Source: Candidatus Aegiribacteria sp. MLS_C (GTDB lineage: Bacteria > Fermentibacterota > Fermentibacteria > Fermentibacterales > JCC-6). From it: 64,000 nucleotides of DNA. The translations under genes and the position numbers were made by a program. Position 1 is the stretch's first letter; each line of letters starts with the position of its first letter. The stretch is from the NCBI GenBank assembly GCA_002030045.1, contig LQBI01000033.1, forward strand, positions 1 to 64,000, read 5' to 3'. Shown here piece by piece: positions 54,808-61,534 of this stretch. The notes under the pieces were generated by a model. The model saw nothing but the letters and a program-made list of their open reading frames with translations. It was not told the origin of the DNA and did not search any database.

Positions 54808-55778
54808 CCCTCCACCTTTTTCCGGTCCGTCCTCTCGAGGATACGGAAGGAACTCCTGGTGGAGAGCTTCAGCAGCATCTCTCCCAGGAGGCCCAGCGAA
54901 ATGAACTGGAAACCCACAACGAGCAGCAGGATCCCGAGGAGGAGCAGCGGTCTGCCGCCTATTGACTCGCCGCCGAACCAGAGAACTGTGAGGTAGACGA
55001 GTATGACCAGACCGGACAGGGACAGGAAGGTCCCTATGCCGCCGAAGAAATGAAGCGGCCGGTAGGAGTACCTGTTCAGGAAGAGTACTGTAAGCAGGTC
55101 AGAGAACCCCCTGAAGAATCTCGATGCGCCGTACTTGGAGCGGCCGTGCCTCCTGGGCCGGTGGTTGACGACTTTCTCACCCACCCGGAACCCCCTCTGT
55201 GCGGCCAGGACCGGTGTGTACCTGTGCATCTCGCCGTACAGGTCGAGGTTCCGCACTACTCTGGCACGATAGACCTTGAGGCCGCAGTTGAAGTCGTGCA
55301 GTCTTACACCGGTGGTGAGCCTGACCGTGAAATTGAAGAATCTTGACGGCAGTCTCTTGCCCAGAGGGTCCATCCTCCTCTTCTTCCACCCGCTTACGAG
55401 GTCCAGGTCTTCCTCCAGCATCAACCCTATCATCGGGAGTATCTCCGATGGGTCGTCCTGAAGGTCTGCATCAAGGGTAGCCACGTATTCCCCTGAAACC
55501 TCGCTGAAACCGGCTGCGAGAGCCGACGCCTTGCCGCTGTTGACGCTGAACCTGAGTCCTTTCACGGGCTCCGAGCGGGAAAGGTCCTCGATCAGTTCCC
55601 ATGTCCCGTCAGTGCTCCCGTCGTCCACGATGATGACCTCGTAGGAGGTGTCGCCCATGGCAGCCGCTATCTCGTTCACGAGCTCGGCCAGGCTGTCACG
55701 CTCGTTGTACGCCGGTACGATGACGGAGACCAGCGGTCTCGAACCGCGCCCGAAGCCCCGATCCTCAGTTCTTGCCAT
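54804..55778 (-). CDS. Glycosyltransferase family 2 with C-terminal membrane segments
   Basis: The 324-residue protein is a GT-A enzyme: VSVIVPAYNERDSLAELVNE, IIVDDGSTDGTWELI, the DxD site ATLDADLQDDPSEI, and HDFNCGLKVYRARVVR. Two C-terminal membrane segments follow (FGGIGTFLSLSGLVILVYLT and LLLLGILLLVVGFQFISLGL). This is the dolichyl/undecaprenyl-phosphate sugar transferase type (DPM1/ArnC-like). It would load a sugar onto undecaprenyl phosphate for the YfhO-like and flippase-like proteins of the same operon. It lies 21 bases after the LpxH-like gene. Confidence 0.92.
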   Translation of the reverse strand: MARTEDRGFGRGSRPLVSVIVPAYNERDSLAELVNEIAAAMGDTSYEVIIVDDGSTDGTWELIEDLSRSEPVKGLRFSVNSGKASALAAGFSEVSGEYVATLDADLQDDPSEILPMIGLMLEEDLDLVSGWKKRRMDPLGKRLPSRFFNFTVRLTTGVRLHDFNCGLKVYRARVVRNLDLYGEMHRYTPVLAAQRGFRVGEKVVNHRPRRHGRSKYGASRFFRGFSDLLTVLFLNRYSYRPLHFFGGIGTFLSLSGLVILVYLTVLWFGGESIGGRPLLLLGILLLVVGFQFISLGLLGEMLLKLSTRSSFRILERTDRKKVEG

Positions 55779-55799
55779 AGAGCCCCTCTTTCACCGGCT

Positions 55800-56528
55800 T
55801 CAGTCCCTTGACATCAATACGGGACCGTCGGAACCGTCGGCCAGAAGGCAGTAGGTGAACCTGGTCAGCCAGTCCCCGAGGGAGACGTGGATGCCCCTGT
55901 CCTTCCTGATCACCGCGTCCAGATGCGTGTGGCCCGTGATGACCGCGTCGTAACCCCTGCCGAGCATTCCGTCCACCCAGTATCCCAGTCCGGGCGGTAT
56001 GCTGTCAAGGTCCCGCCTCAGAATGCGCCTGCTGGTATCGGAGAACTTCCTGGCTAGAAGGGTCCCCAGGTCCGGGTGCAGGACCCTGAACAGGAACATG
56101 CCAAGGGGAGACCTCAACACAGGCCTGAGCATCCTGTATCCGAGATCGCCGGGACCGAGCCCGTCACCGTGGGCCAGCAGCAGCCGCATTCCACCGGCCG
56201 TCAGCTCCACCGTCCTTTCGGCATGTATCTCCGCCCCTGTCGCAGCCGCAAAATGCCTCCCGACCCAGAAGTCATGGTTTCCAGGCAGGAAATGGACGTT
56301 CCATCCGGCCCTGCTGAGTTCCCCCAGGGCCGCGAGGACCCTTTCATGTCCGGCAGGCACCACCGATCGGTACTCGAACCAGAAATCGAAGAGGTCCCCG
56401 AGTATCCAGAACTCTCCCGGATCATCCGCGCCGGCGAGTTCCTTCAGGAAGGAGACGAGACGGTCCCTTCCCGGATGCTCCTCGGGCTCCGGGAACAGAT
56501 GTGCGTCGCTAAGGAAATACCTGAACAT
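55800..56528 (-). CDS. lpxH: UDP-2,3-diacylglucosamine hydrolase-like metallophosphoesterase
   Basis: The 242-residue protein has the full calcineurin-like metal set: YFLSDAHLFPE, FWILGDLFDFWFEYR, FLPGNHDFWVGRHF, LLLAHGDGLGPGDLGYR and VITGHTHLDAVI. The LpxH family cleaves UDP-diacylglucosamine to lipid X during lipid A synthesis, supporting a lipopolysaccharide-bearing outer membrane, although related enzymes of other specificity exist. ATG 56528 is chosen: homology begins with MFRYFLSDAH; the frame is open 27 codons upstream, but that part is made of 20-bp repeats. It is probably the first gene of the envelope operon. Confidence 0.85.
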   Translation of the reverse strand: MFRYFLSDAHLFPEPEEHPGRDRLVSFLKELAGADDPGEFWILGDLFDFWFEYRSVVPAGHERVLAALGELSRAGWNVHFLPGNHDFWVGRHFAAATGAEIHAERTVELTAGGMRLLLAHGDGLGPGDLGYRMLRPVLRSPLGMFLFRVLHPDLGTLLARKFSDTSRRILRRDLDSIPPGLGYWVDGMLGRGYDAVITGHTHLDAVIRKDRGIHVSLGDWLTRFTYCLLADGSDGPVLMSRD

Positions 56529-56640
56529 GCCGATCCCTGTCTGAATTGAATCGATTCGCTCCTGGACAGGATAAGTCCCGCCTGAACAGGGAAGGTCCTG
56601 CCTGAACACGGTAAACCATGACCGAACACGAAAGACCGTC
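56521..56640 (-). repeat. Six iteron-like 20-bp repeats upstream of the lpxH-like gene
   Basis: Related decamers occur with an exact 20-bp period on the plus strand: CTGAACATGC (56521), CTGAATTGAA (56541), CCTGGACAGG (56561), CCTGAACAGG (56581), CCTGAACACG (56601) and ACCGAACACG (56621). The other half of each unit is not conserved. The two units nearest the gene are weakest. The array covers the upstream region of the minus-strand lpxH-like gene and includes its start codon. Confidence 0.7.
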
Positions 56641-56642
56641 CA

Positions 56643-57146
56643 TCATTTTCCGGGCCGGAAGCTTTCCAGGAGCCGTGAAGGCGAACCGAAACCGCTCTCC
56701 GAACGGGACTCTCCACCCGGGGAGAGGAGCATGGCGAAGGGAAGGATGTCCGTCTCGACAGTACGCATGACGGACGAGTCGGCCAGGTATACAGGCAGCG
56801 AGATACCAAGGTCATTCACTATCCTCTGCGCGTGGTTCCTGGACTCGGCATCGGGCTGTATCGGGATCGGGAGTACGGTGGAATCCAGTGATGCCAGGAA
56901 GAGGAGGTCTTCCCCCATCTCCCCGTAGAGTGCCAGTGGCAGCCAGTAGTAGATGATGGCCGATCGTCCCGGCTGCAGGGCCAGCGTATCCCCTGCGGGG
57001 GCGAGTATGACACCGGGGAGCTGTACCGACAGTTCCGGGGTCCCTGCCGGGTCAGCCGGTCCGGGATCCGCCTCCGTCTCTTCCGAACAGGACGGTGCGA
57101 GGATCAGCAGGCAGGATGCCAGTCCCAGGGCAGTTGATGACTTCAT
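56643..57146 (-). CDS. Thioredoxin-fold-like lipoprotein without CxxC
   Basis: The 167-residue protein has a lipoprotein signal (MKSSTALGLASCLLILAPSC). The mature part follows the order of a TlpA/AhpC-TSA thioredoxin fold: GRSAIIYYWLPLALYGEMGE, LLFLASLDS, NDLGISLPVYLADSSVMRTV and DILPFAMLLSPGG, but the redox CxxC is replaced by residues with no cysteine (WLPLAL). It is thus probably not a thiol oxidoreductase. ATG 57146 is preferred over ATG 57179, as GGAAGGAAC precedes it and the signal peptide begins there. It lies downstream of the ECF sigma/anti-sigma pair and may be part of the same operon. Confidence 0.6.
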   Translation of the reverse strand: MKSSTALGLASCLLILAPSCSEETEADPGPADPAGTPELSVQLPGVILAPAGDTLALQPGRSAIIYYWLPLALYGEMGEDLLFLASLDSTVLPIPIQPDAESRNHAQRIVNDLGISLPVYLADSSVMRTVETDILPFAMLLSPGGESRSESGFGSPSRLLESFRPGK

Positions 57147-57175
57147 CGAGTTCCTTCCAGGTGAGAGCCTTTCCC

Positions 57176-57640
57176 TCATCTTCCGGTGATGGAGGCCCAG
57201 GCTTCCTTAGGCCAGCTGCTACCGGTATCTCCGCTGACCAGAACGGCAAACCCGCCGTTAAAGGCCGCGAAATCAAAATCCAGGCCGTTCCAGGATGCGG
57301 ATGGGGGGAGAGCCCGGATCCCTCCGGGGACGCTTATCCTCATCAGGACGTCGCCGGTGGATGTATCCCTTGCGGTTTGCACCATGAGGGGGTAGAGCCG
57401 ATGACTGCCGAAGGCTACCGGACCACGGGGCGGAATGGCGCAAAGGCCCGGAGGTGCAGGGTTTCCGCCGATCTCGTCCTCAAGTGAAAGCTGGTATGCG
57501 TGGACCGCCATGGCCAGCGGGTCTCGGAAAGAGGTCATGGGTGCTCTGAAAAGGAAAGGAATGGAGATCAGGAGCGCAGCGCACAGGATGACCGCCGTCA
57601 ACCGGTCCTTAGGTATTCGTCCGACATTTGTGTCATGCAT
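57176..57640 (-). CDS. Hypothetical single-pass membrane/exported protein
   Basis: The 154-residue protein has one N-terminal hydrophobic segment (LTAVILCAALLISIPFLF) and an exported beta-rich remainder (GGIRALPPSASWNGLDFDFA and FNGGFAVLVSGDTG). The first gene part overlaps the anti-sigma gene by eight bases. No family is recognised. Its position between an anti-sigma factor and a lipoprotein suggests an envelope-stress-related role, which is inference. Confidence 0.6.
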   Translation of the reverse strand: MHDTNVGRIPKDRLTAVILCAALLISIPFLFRAPMTSFRDPLAMAVHAYQLSLEDEIGGNPAPPGLCAIPPRGPVAFGSHRLYPLMVQTARDTSTGDVLMRISVPGGIRALPPSASWNGLDFDFAAFNGGFAVLVSGDTGSSWPKEAWASITGR

Positions 57641-57854
57641 TTGCCAGGATGCTTTGTACTGCGCTCTGGAGTTCCGATGGAGCCGCCACGCTCATCGCGT
57701 TCCTTACGAAGGTCTGCATCTGCTGCGTCTGGAGGAAGAACTTCCTGCAGTTCGGACAAGCGTCCAGATGGTCCATGAGGGGCTTCCTGTACTCGGCCCC
57801 GAGTTCTCCGGAAAGGTAATCATGCATGTGAAGATGGGCATCCTCGCAGGTCAT
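57633..57854 (-). CDS. Zinc-finger anti-sigma factor (zf-HC2)
   Basis: The 73-residue protein is the zinc-binding anti-sigma fold: CEDAHLHMHDYLSGELGAEY and the HxxxCxxC motif in LMDHLDACPNCRKFF. It has no membrane segment, so it is a soluble ZAS-type anti-sigma. Its stop/start is one base from the ECF sigma gene, the standard pairing. It would hold the sigma factor inactive until an oxidative or other signal disrupts the zinc site. Confidence 0.9.
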   Translation of the reverse strand: MTCEDAHLHMHDYLSGELGAEYRKPLMDHLDACPNCRKFFLQTQQMQTFVRNAMSVAAPSELQSAVQSILANA

Positions 57855-57855
57855 T

Positions 57856-58413
57856 CTAGCTCCCCCCCATTGCTATGTTCTTCCACTCGGCAAGAAGGTT
57901 CCTCAGGATAAGACGTCCCCTGTGTATCCTCGACCTCACGGTTCCGATGGGAATCTCGAGTATTTCAGCTATATCGGCGTAGGAGAACCCCTGAACGTCG
58001 CAGAGTACAACCGCTTCGCGAAACTCGTCCGGAAGGCTTTCGATCGCGTTCACGATGTCCTCCTGAAGAAGATCGTCCAGGAACTTCATGCCGGGATCGG
58101 GACCCATCTTCTTGAGTTCCGCCACGTCTTCCCTGGCCATCTGTTCTATCCACTCCCCGGCCATGCCGACGGGTTTCCTGCTGCTCTTGCGCAGCTTGTT
58201 GAGAAAAGTGTTCCTCATGATGGTGAACAACCAGGCCCCGGCATTTGTTCCTAGCGAGTACTGCTTCTCGGATCTCAGAGCGTTGAGATAGGTGTCCTGC
58301 ACCAGGTCGGAGGCGTCCTCCCCGTTCCGTGTCAGGTGGATCGCGTACCCGTACAGACGGTCCAGATGGCTCAGGACCTCCTTTTCGAATCTCTTTCGCC
58401 GAGTGCTCTTCAT
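57856..58413 (-). CDS. ECF-type RNA polymerase sigma factor
   Basis: The 185-residue protein has sigma region 2 (LYGYAIHLTRNGEDASDLVQ with DTYLNAL, AWLFTIMRNTFLNKLRK) and region 4 (IESLPDEFREAVVLCDVQGF, SYADIAEILEIPIGTVRSRI, HRGR). ATG 58413 is chosen because GGGAGAGG precedes it and homology starts there; the frame is open upstream to 58539, but that stretch has a weak coding pattern. It directs transcription of an unknown regulon with the zinc-finger protein as its brake. Confidence 0.93.
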   Translation of the reverse strand: MKSTRRKRFEKEVLSHLDRLYGYAIHLTRNGEDASDLVQDTYLNALRSEKQYSLGTNAGAWLFTIMRNTFLNKLRKSSRKPVGMAGEWIEQMAREDVAELKKMGPDPGMKFLDDLLQEDIVNAIESLPDEFREAVVLCDVQGFSYADIAEILEIPIGTVRSRIHRGRLILRNLLAEWKNIAMGGS

Positions 58414-58719
58414 TCCTCTCCCGTTCCGGGAATGCTCGCTCCAGGTGTCCCAGGACCGTAAACTACCAAAGTAATGGGTTCCGTGCCAATACCCGTTCTT
58501 TGCACTACCGGTTGTGGTACCCCCTTGCCAAAGGTACAAAATGTTGATAGTCTACCCCTGTCGACATGACTCAGTTCCGAGGGTTCCTGCAGGGGTGACC
58601 GGAGTCACGTTCCAGGTTCCCCGGACATGAAAGCTGGCCGAAGCGAATTATGCTTGGAACCGATTGATGTTTGGTATTCACGGGAGATTTCCCCCTGTTT
58701 AGTTCCGGGAGGGTGTTCC
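58414..58719. other. Intergenic region between the ECF sigma and nrdJ genes
   Basis: This 306-base gap holds the promoter candidates for both divergent genes (see 58455-58482 for the ECF gene). For nrdJ, TTGGAA (58654) with TATTCA (58675) is a weak possibility with a 15-base spacing. No RNA gene, repeat or B12-riboswitch consensus was seen. Confidence 0.5.
58455..58482 (-). promoter_or_regulatory. Possible ECF-type autoregulatory promoter
   Basis: On the minus strand GGAACC (58482-58477) is followed, 16 bases later, by TACGGT (58460-58455). GGAAC at -35 is the commonest ECF box. The site lies 42 bases before the sigma ATG. The -10 region is weak, so this is only a candidate. Confidence 0.4.
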
Positions 58720-61137
58720 TTGGAGGATCTCCATCTTCATAACGATTTGTTCGCAGGTACTGATGAGGAGAAGCGGGGTCCCGCCGTGGCCGAAGAGGCA
58801 CCCGGCAGGCTCACCGGTCTGATTGAACCGGTCTTCAGCGAGAACGCTCTCAAAGTACTGAGGAAACGCTACCTCAAACGGTCCGTATCCGGTGAGGTAC
58901 TCGAGGAGCCCGGCGACATGCTCATTCGAGTGGCCGAGGCGGTGGCTTCGGCCGAGGAGAAGTTCGGGAACGATGTGCAGCAGGCTACGGTCTCATTCTA
59001 CAACCTGATGGCCAGAAAAGAGTTCCTGCCAAACTCGCCCACACTGATGAACGCCGGAAGGGAACTGGGCCAGCTTTCGGCCTGCTTCGTCATTCCGGTG
59101 GATGACAGCATGGAAAGCATCTTCACAGCCGTCAAGAACACCGCACTGATCCACAAGAGCGGAGGCGGGACGGGCTTCTCCTTCTCCAGGGTCAGACCCG
59201 CCAAGGACACCGTCATGTCGACCAGGGGAGTATCAAGCGGTCCTCTCTCGTTCATGACGGTCTTCGACCAGGCAACGGAGACGGTTAAGCAGGGTGGTGT
59301 CCGTAGGGGAGCCAACATGGCGGTTCTCAGGGTAGACCACCCGGACATCGAGGAATTCATCAACATCAAGCGCAACATGGACAAGCTGAACAACTTCAAC
59401 CTTTCTGTGGCCGCAACCGACGAATTCATGGACGCCGTCGAGAGGGGAACCACCTACAACCTGGTGAATCCCAGGGACGGTTCCGCGGCAGGTACCCGGG
59501 ATGCGAACGAGATCTTCGACACCATCGTCGACTCGGCATGGAGCGCGGGTGAGCCCGGCCTCGTCTTCATCGACAGGATCAACGACGCCAATCCCACTCC
59601 CCACGTCGGCTCGATAGAAGCCACCAATCCATGCGGCGAACAGCCCCTGCTTCCATACGAGGCATGCAACCTGGGCTCTGTGAACGTTTCCCTGATGGTT
59701 GAGCAGTCGGAGTCCGGCAGTTGCGTCATGAACTGGAACAAGCTGGAAAAGACGGTCAGGACAGCTGTCCGTTTCCTCGACGATGTGATCGAGATAAACC
59801 GCTACCCTCTGCCGGAGATCGCTGAGGTGGTGGCAGGCAACAGGAAGATAGGACTCGGTGTCATGGGTTTCGCAGACCTTCTCTTCAAGCTTTCCATCCC
59901 ATACGATTCGGAGGAGGCGCTGCTCTTCGCCGAGGAGCTTATGAGCTTCGTGGCGGAGAAGGGAAGGAAGGCCAGCATCGACCTTGCCGCTGAACGAGGC
60001 TCATTCCCGAACTTCAAGGGAAGCGTGTACGATAACAGGCACATGCCCGAATTGAGGAACGCCACGGTCACCACCATTGCGCCCACCGGTTCGATAGGCA
60101 TACTGGCCGGCTGTTCCAGCGGAATAGAGCCCGTATTCGCACTGGCATTCACGCGGAAGAACCTGCTGGACCATGGTGACGAACTCCACGAGGTGGTTCC
60201 CGAGTTCGGCAGGATAGCCAGGGAGAAGGGCTTCTTCTCCGAGGATGTCTTATCGAGGGTAGCAGAGAAGGGTTCGTGCCAGGATATAGCCGAGATACCG
60301 AGGGAGGTCCAGAGGATCTTCGTTACCTCCCATGACATATCCCCCGCCTATCATGTCAGGATGCAGGCGGCATTCCAGAAATACACCGACAATGCTGTCT
60401 CGAAAACTGTCAACATGCCGGAGAACGCCTCCAGGAAGAGTGTAGCCGAGGTCTTCAAACTTGCCAGACGTCTGGGGTGCAAGGGAATAACCGTCTACCG
60501 CGACAAGAGCCGGGACAAGCAGGTACTAAACCTTGCAAGGGCGAAGGAGGCGGAGAAGGCGGACGGCATGGCCCTGCCCTCGGTGCCGATAGGACCAAGG
60601 GACAGGGGCGACGTCACATCGGGGATCACCAAGCGCATCAGGACCGGGTGCGGAAAGCTCTACGTCACGATCAACACGGACGAGAACGGCCCGGTTGAAC
60701 TCTTCTCGCAGATGGGCAAGGCCGGCGGCTGCGCCGCCAGCCAGTCGGAGGCCATCAGCCGGCTCGTGTCCCTGGCTCTCAGATCCAACATCCAGCCTGA
60801 AGCCATAGTAAAGGAACTCAAGGGTATCAGCTGCCACAGGGTAGTCTGGCAGGGAGGCAACCGGATACTCTCCTGCGCCGACGCCATCGGGCAGACCCTG
60901 GAATGGTACATCGAAGAGAAGATGGAGGCCTCAGGCCTGAAGAACTCCGGCGTCATCCAGTCAATCGAATCCGTGGTCCCGAATGATGAGGGGGAGTTCG
61001 ACGATCAAACCGTCCAGGAGGAGGACGAGGCGGTTGAGAACCTTGCCGGAGCATGCCCGATGTGCGGTGGACCCCTGAAGTACGAATCCGGATGCGTTGC
61101 CTGTGCTCTCAACTGCGGGTATTCCGAATGCGGATGA
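58720..61137 (+). CDS. nrdJ: Vitamin B12-dependent (class II) ribonucleotide reductase
   Basis: From this start the protein is about 805 residues. It has the class II/NrdJ reductase pattern: KEFLPNSPTLMNAG, LSACFVIPVDDSMESIFTAV, HKSGGGTGFSFSRVRP, NPCGEQPLLPYEACNLGSVN, APTGSIGILAGCSSGIEP, a TSCPD-type region (TGCGKLYVTINTDENGPVEL) and a zinc finger at the end (CPMCGGPLKYESGCVACALN, CGYSEC). It makes deoxyribonucleotides with adenosylcobalamin, so works with or without oxygen. TTG 58720 follows GGGAGGG correctly; the frame also has ATG 58627, which has no Shine-Dalgarno and adds 31 residues unlike the family. This choice is not certain. Confidence 0.93.
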   Translation: MEDLHLHNDLFAGTDEEKRGPAVAEEAPGRLTGLIEPVFSENALKVLRKRYLKRSVSGEVLEEPGDMLIRVAEAVASAEEKFGNDVQQATVSFYNLMARKEFLPNSPTLMNAGRELGQLSACFVIPVDDSMESIFTAVKNTALIHKSGGGTGFSFSRVRPAKDTVMSTRGVSSGPLSFMTVFDQATETVKQGGVRRGANMAVLRVDHPDIEEFINIKRNMDKLNNFNLSVAATDEFMDAVERGTTYNLVNPRDGSAAGTRDANEIFDTIVDSAWSAGEPGLVFIDRINDANPTPHVGSIEATNPCGEQPLLPYEACNLGSVNVSLMVEQSESGSCVMNWNKLEKTVRTAVRFLDDVIEINRYPLPEIAEVVAGNRKIGLGVMGFADLLFKLSIPYDSEEALLFAEELMSFVAEKGRKASIDLAAERGSFPNFKGSVYDNRHMPELRNATVTTIAPTGSIGILAGCSSGIEPVFALAFTRKNLLDHGDELHEVVPEFGRIAREKGFFSEDVLSRVAEKGSCQDIAEIPREVQRIFVTSHDISPAYHVRMQAAFQKYTDNAVSKTVNMPENASRKSVAEVFKLARRLGCKGITVYRDKSRDKQVLNLARAKEAEKADGMALPSVPIGPRDRGDVTSGITKRIRTGCGKLYVTINTDENGPVELFSQMGKAGGCAASQSEAISRLVSLALRSNIQPEAIVKELKGISCHRVVWQGGNRILSCADAIGQTLEWYIEEKMEASGLKNSGVIQSIESVVPNDEGEFDDQTVQEEDEAVENLAGACPMCGGPLKYESGCVACALNCGYSECG

Positions 61138-61179
61138 TCCCTGCAGCCTCTCCCTCCGTGGTCTTCAGCTCCCGGCACC

Positions 61180-61209
61180 TTGCGCCTGAGGACCGGATTT
61201 AGTTAGACT
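61180..61209 (+). promoter_or_regulatory. Promoter of the PC4-like gene
   Basis: TTGCGC (61180-61185) and TAGACT (61204-61209) are 18 bases apart. Transcription would start near 61215, inside the longer reading frame that begins at 61209, which supports the TTG start at 61260. The same TTGCG(T/C) -35 is used at 27693. Confidence 0.5.
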
Positions 61210-61259
61210 TGCCCTCAAGACTGTCTTCCATCAAACCAACACCGGAGGTGCGACTAGCC

Positions 61260-61475
61260 TTGGAGAAGACGATAAGGGACATAGAGAAGGGCCAGGACCT
61301 GATCAGGGTCGAACTGTCCGAGTTCAAGGGCAATCAGTACATAGGTGCCCGCATCTACTTCATGGACGACAGGGGTGACTGGAAACCCACCAAGAAGGGG
61401 CTCACCCTCCCGCCGGAAACCATGGTCCAGGTCAGGGACGCACTGAACGATGCTCTCGCCGAGATAGGCAGCTAG
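61260..61475 (+). CDS. PC4/YdbC-like single-stranded DNA-binding protein
   Basis: The product (71 residues) is a compact PC4-type domain: IRVELSEFKGNQYIGARIYF followed by MDDRGDWKPTKKGLTLPPET and a C-terminal dimer helix (VQVRDALNDALAEI). PC4 homologues are dimers that bind single-stranded DNA, with transcription or repair roles; the bacterial ones are poorly studied. TTG 61260 follows GGAGGTG (61244-61250) correctly; the longer frame from TTG 61209 seems untranslated. It precedes tex by about 60 bases. Confidence 0.85.
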   Translation: MEKTIRDIEKGQDLIRVELSEFKGNQYIGARIYFMDDRGDWKPTKKGLTLPPETMVQVRDALNDALAEIGS

Positions 61476-61534
61476 GCGGGTCGCCGCCGGGTATTCCGGA
61501 GACCCATCCTGTACAGCAGTCTGAAGGTGGCGCC

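Noticed and set aside
56521-56640. Coding extension of the lpxH-like gene (27 extra codons)
   Set aside because: The extra residues come from the 20-bp repeats; the family homology and a better start begin at 56528.
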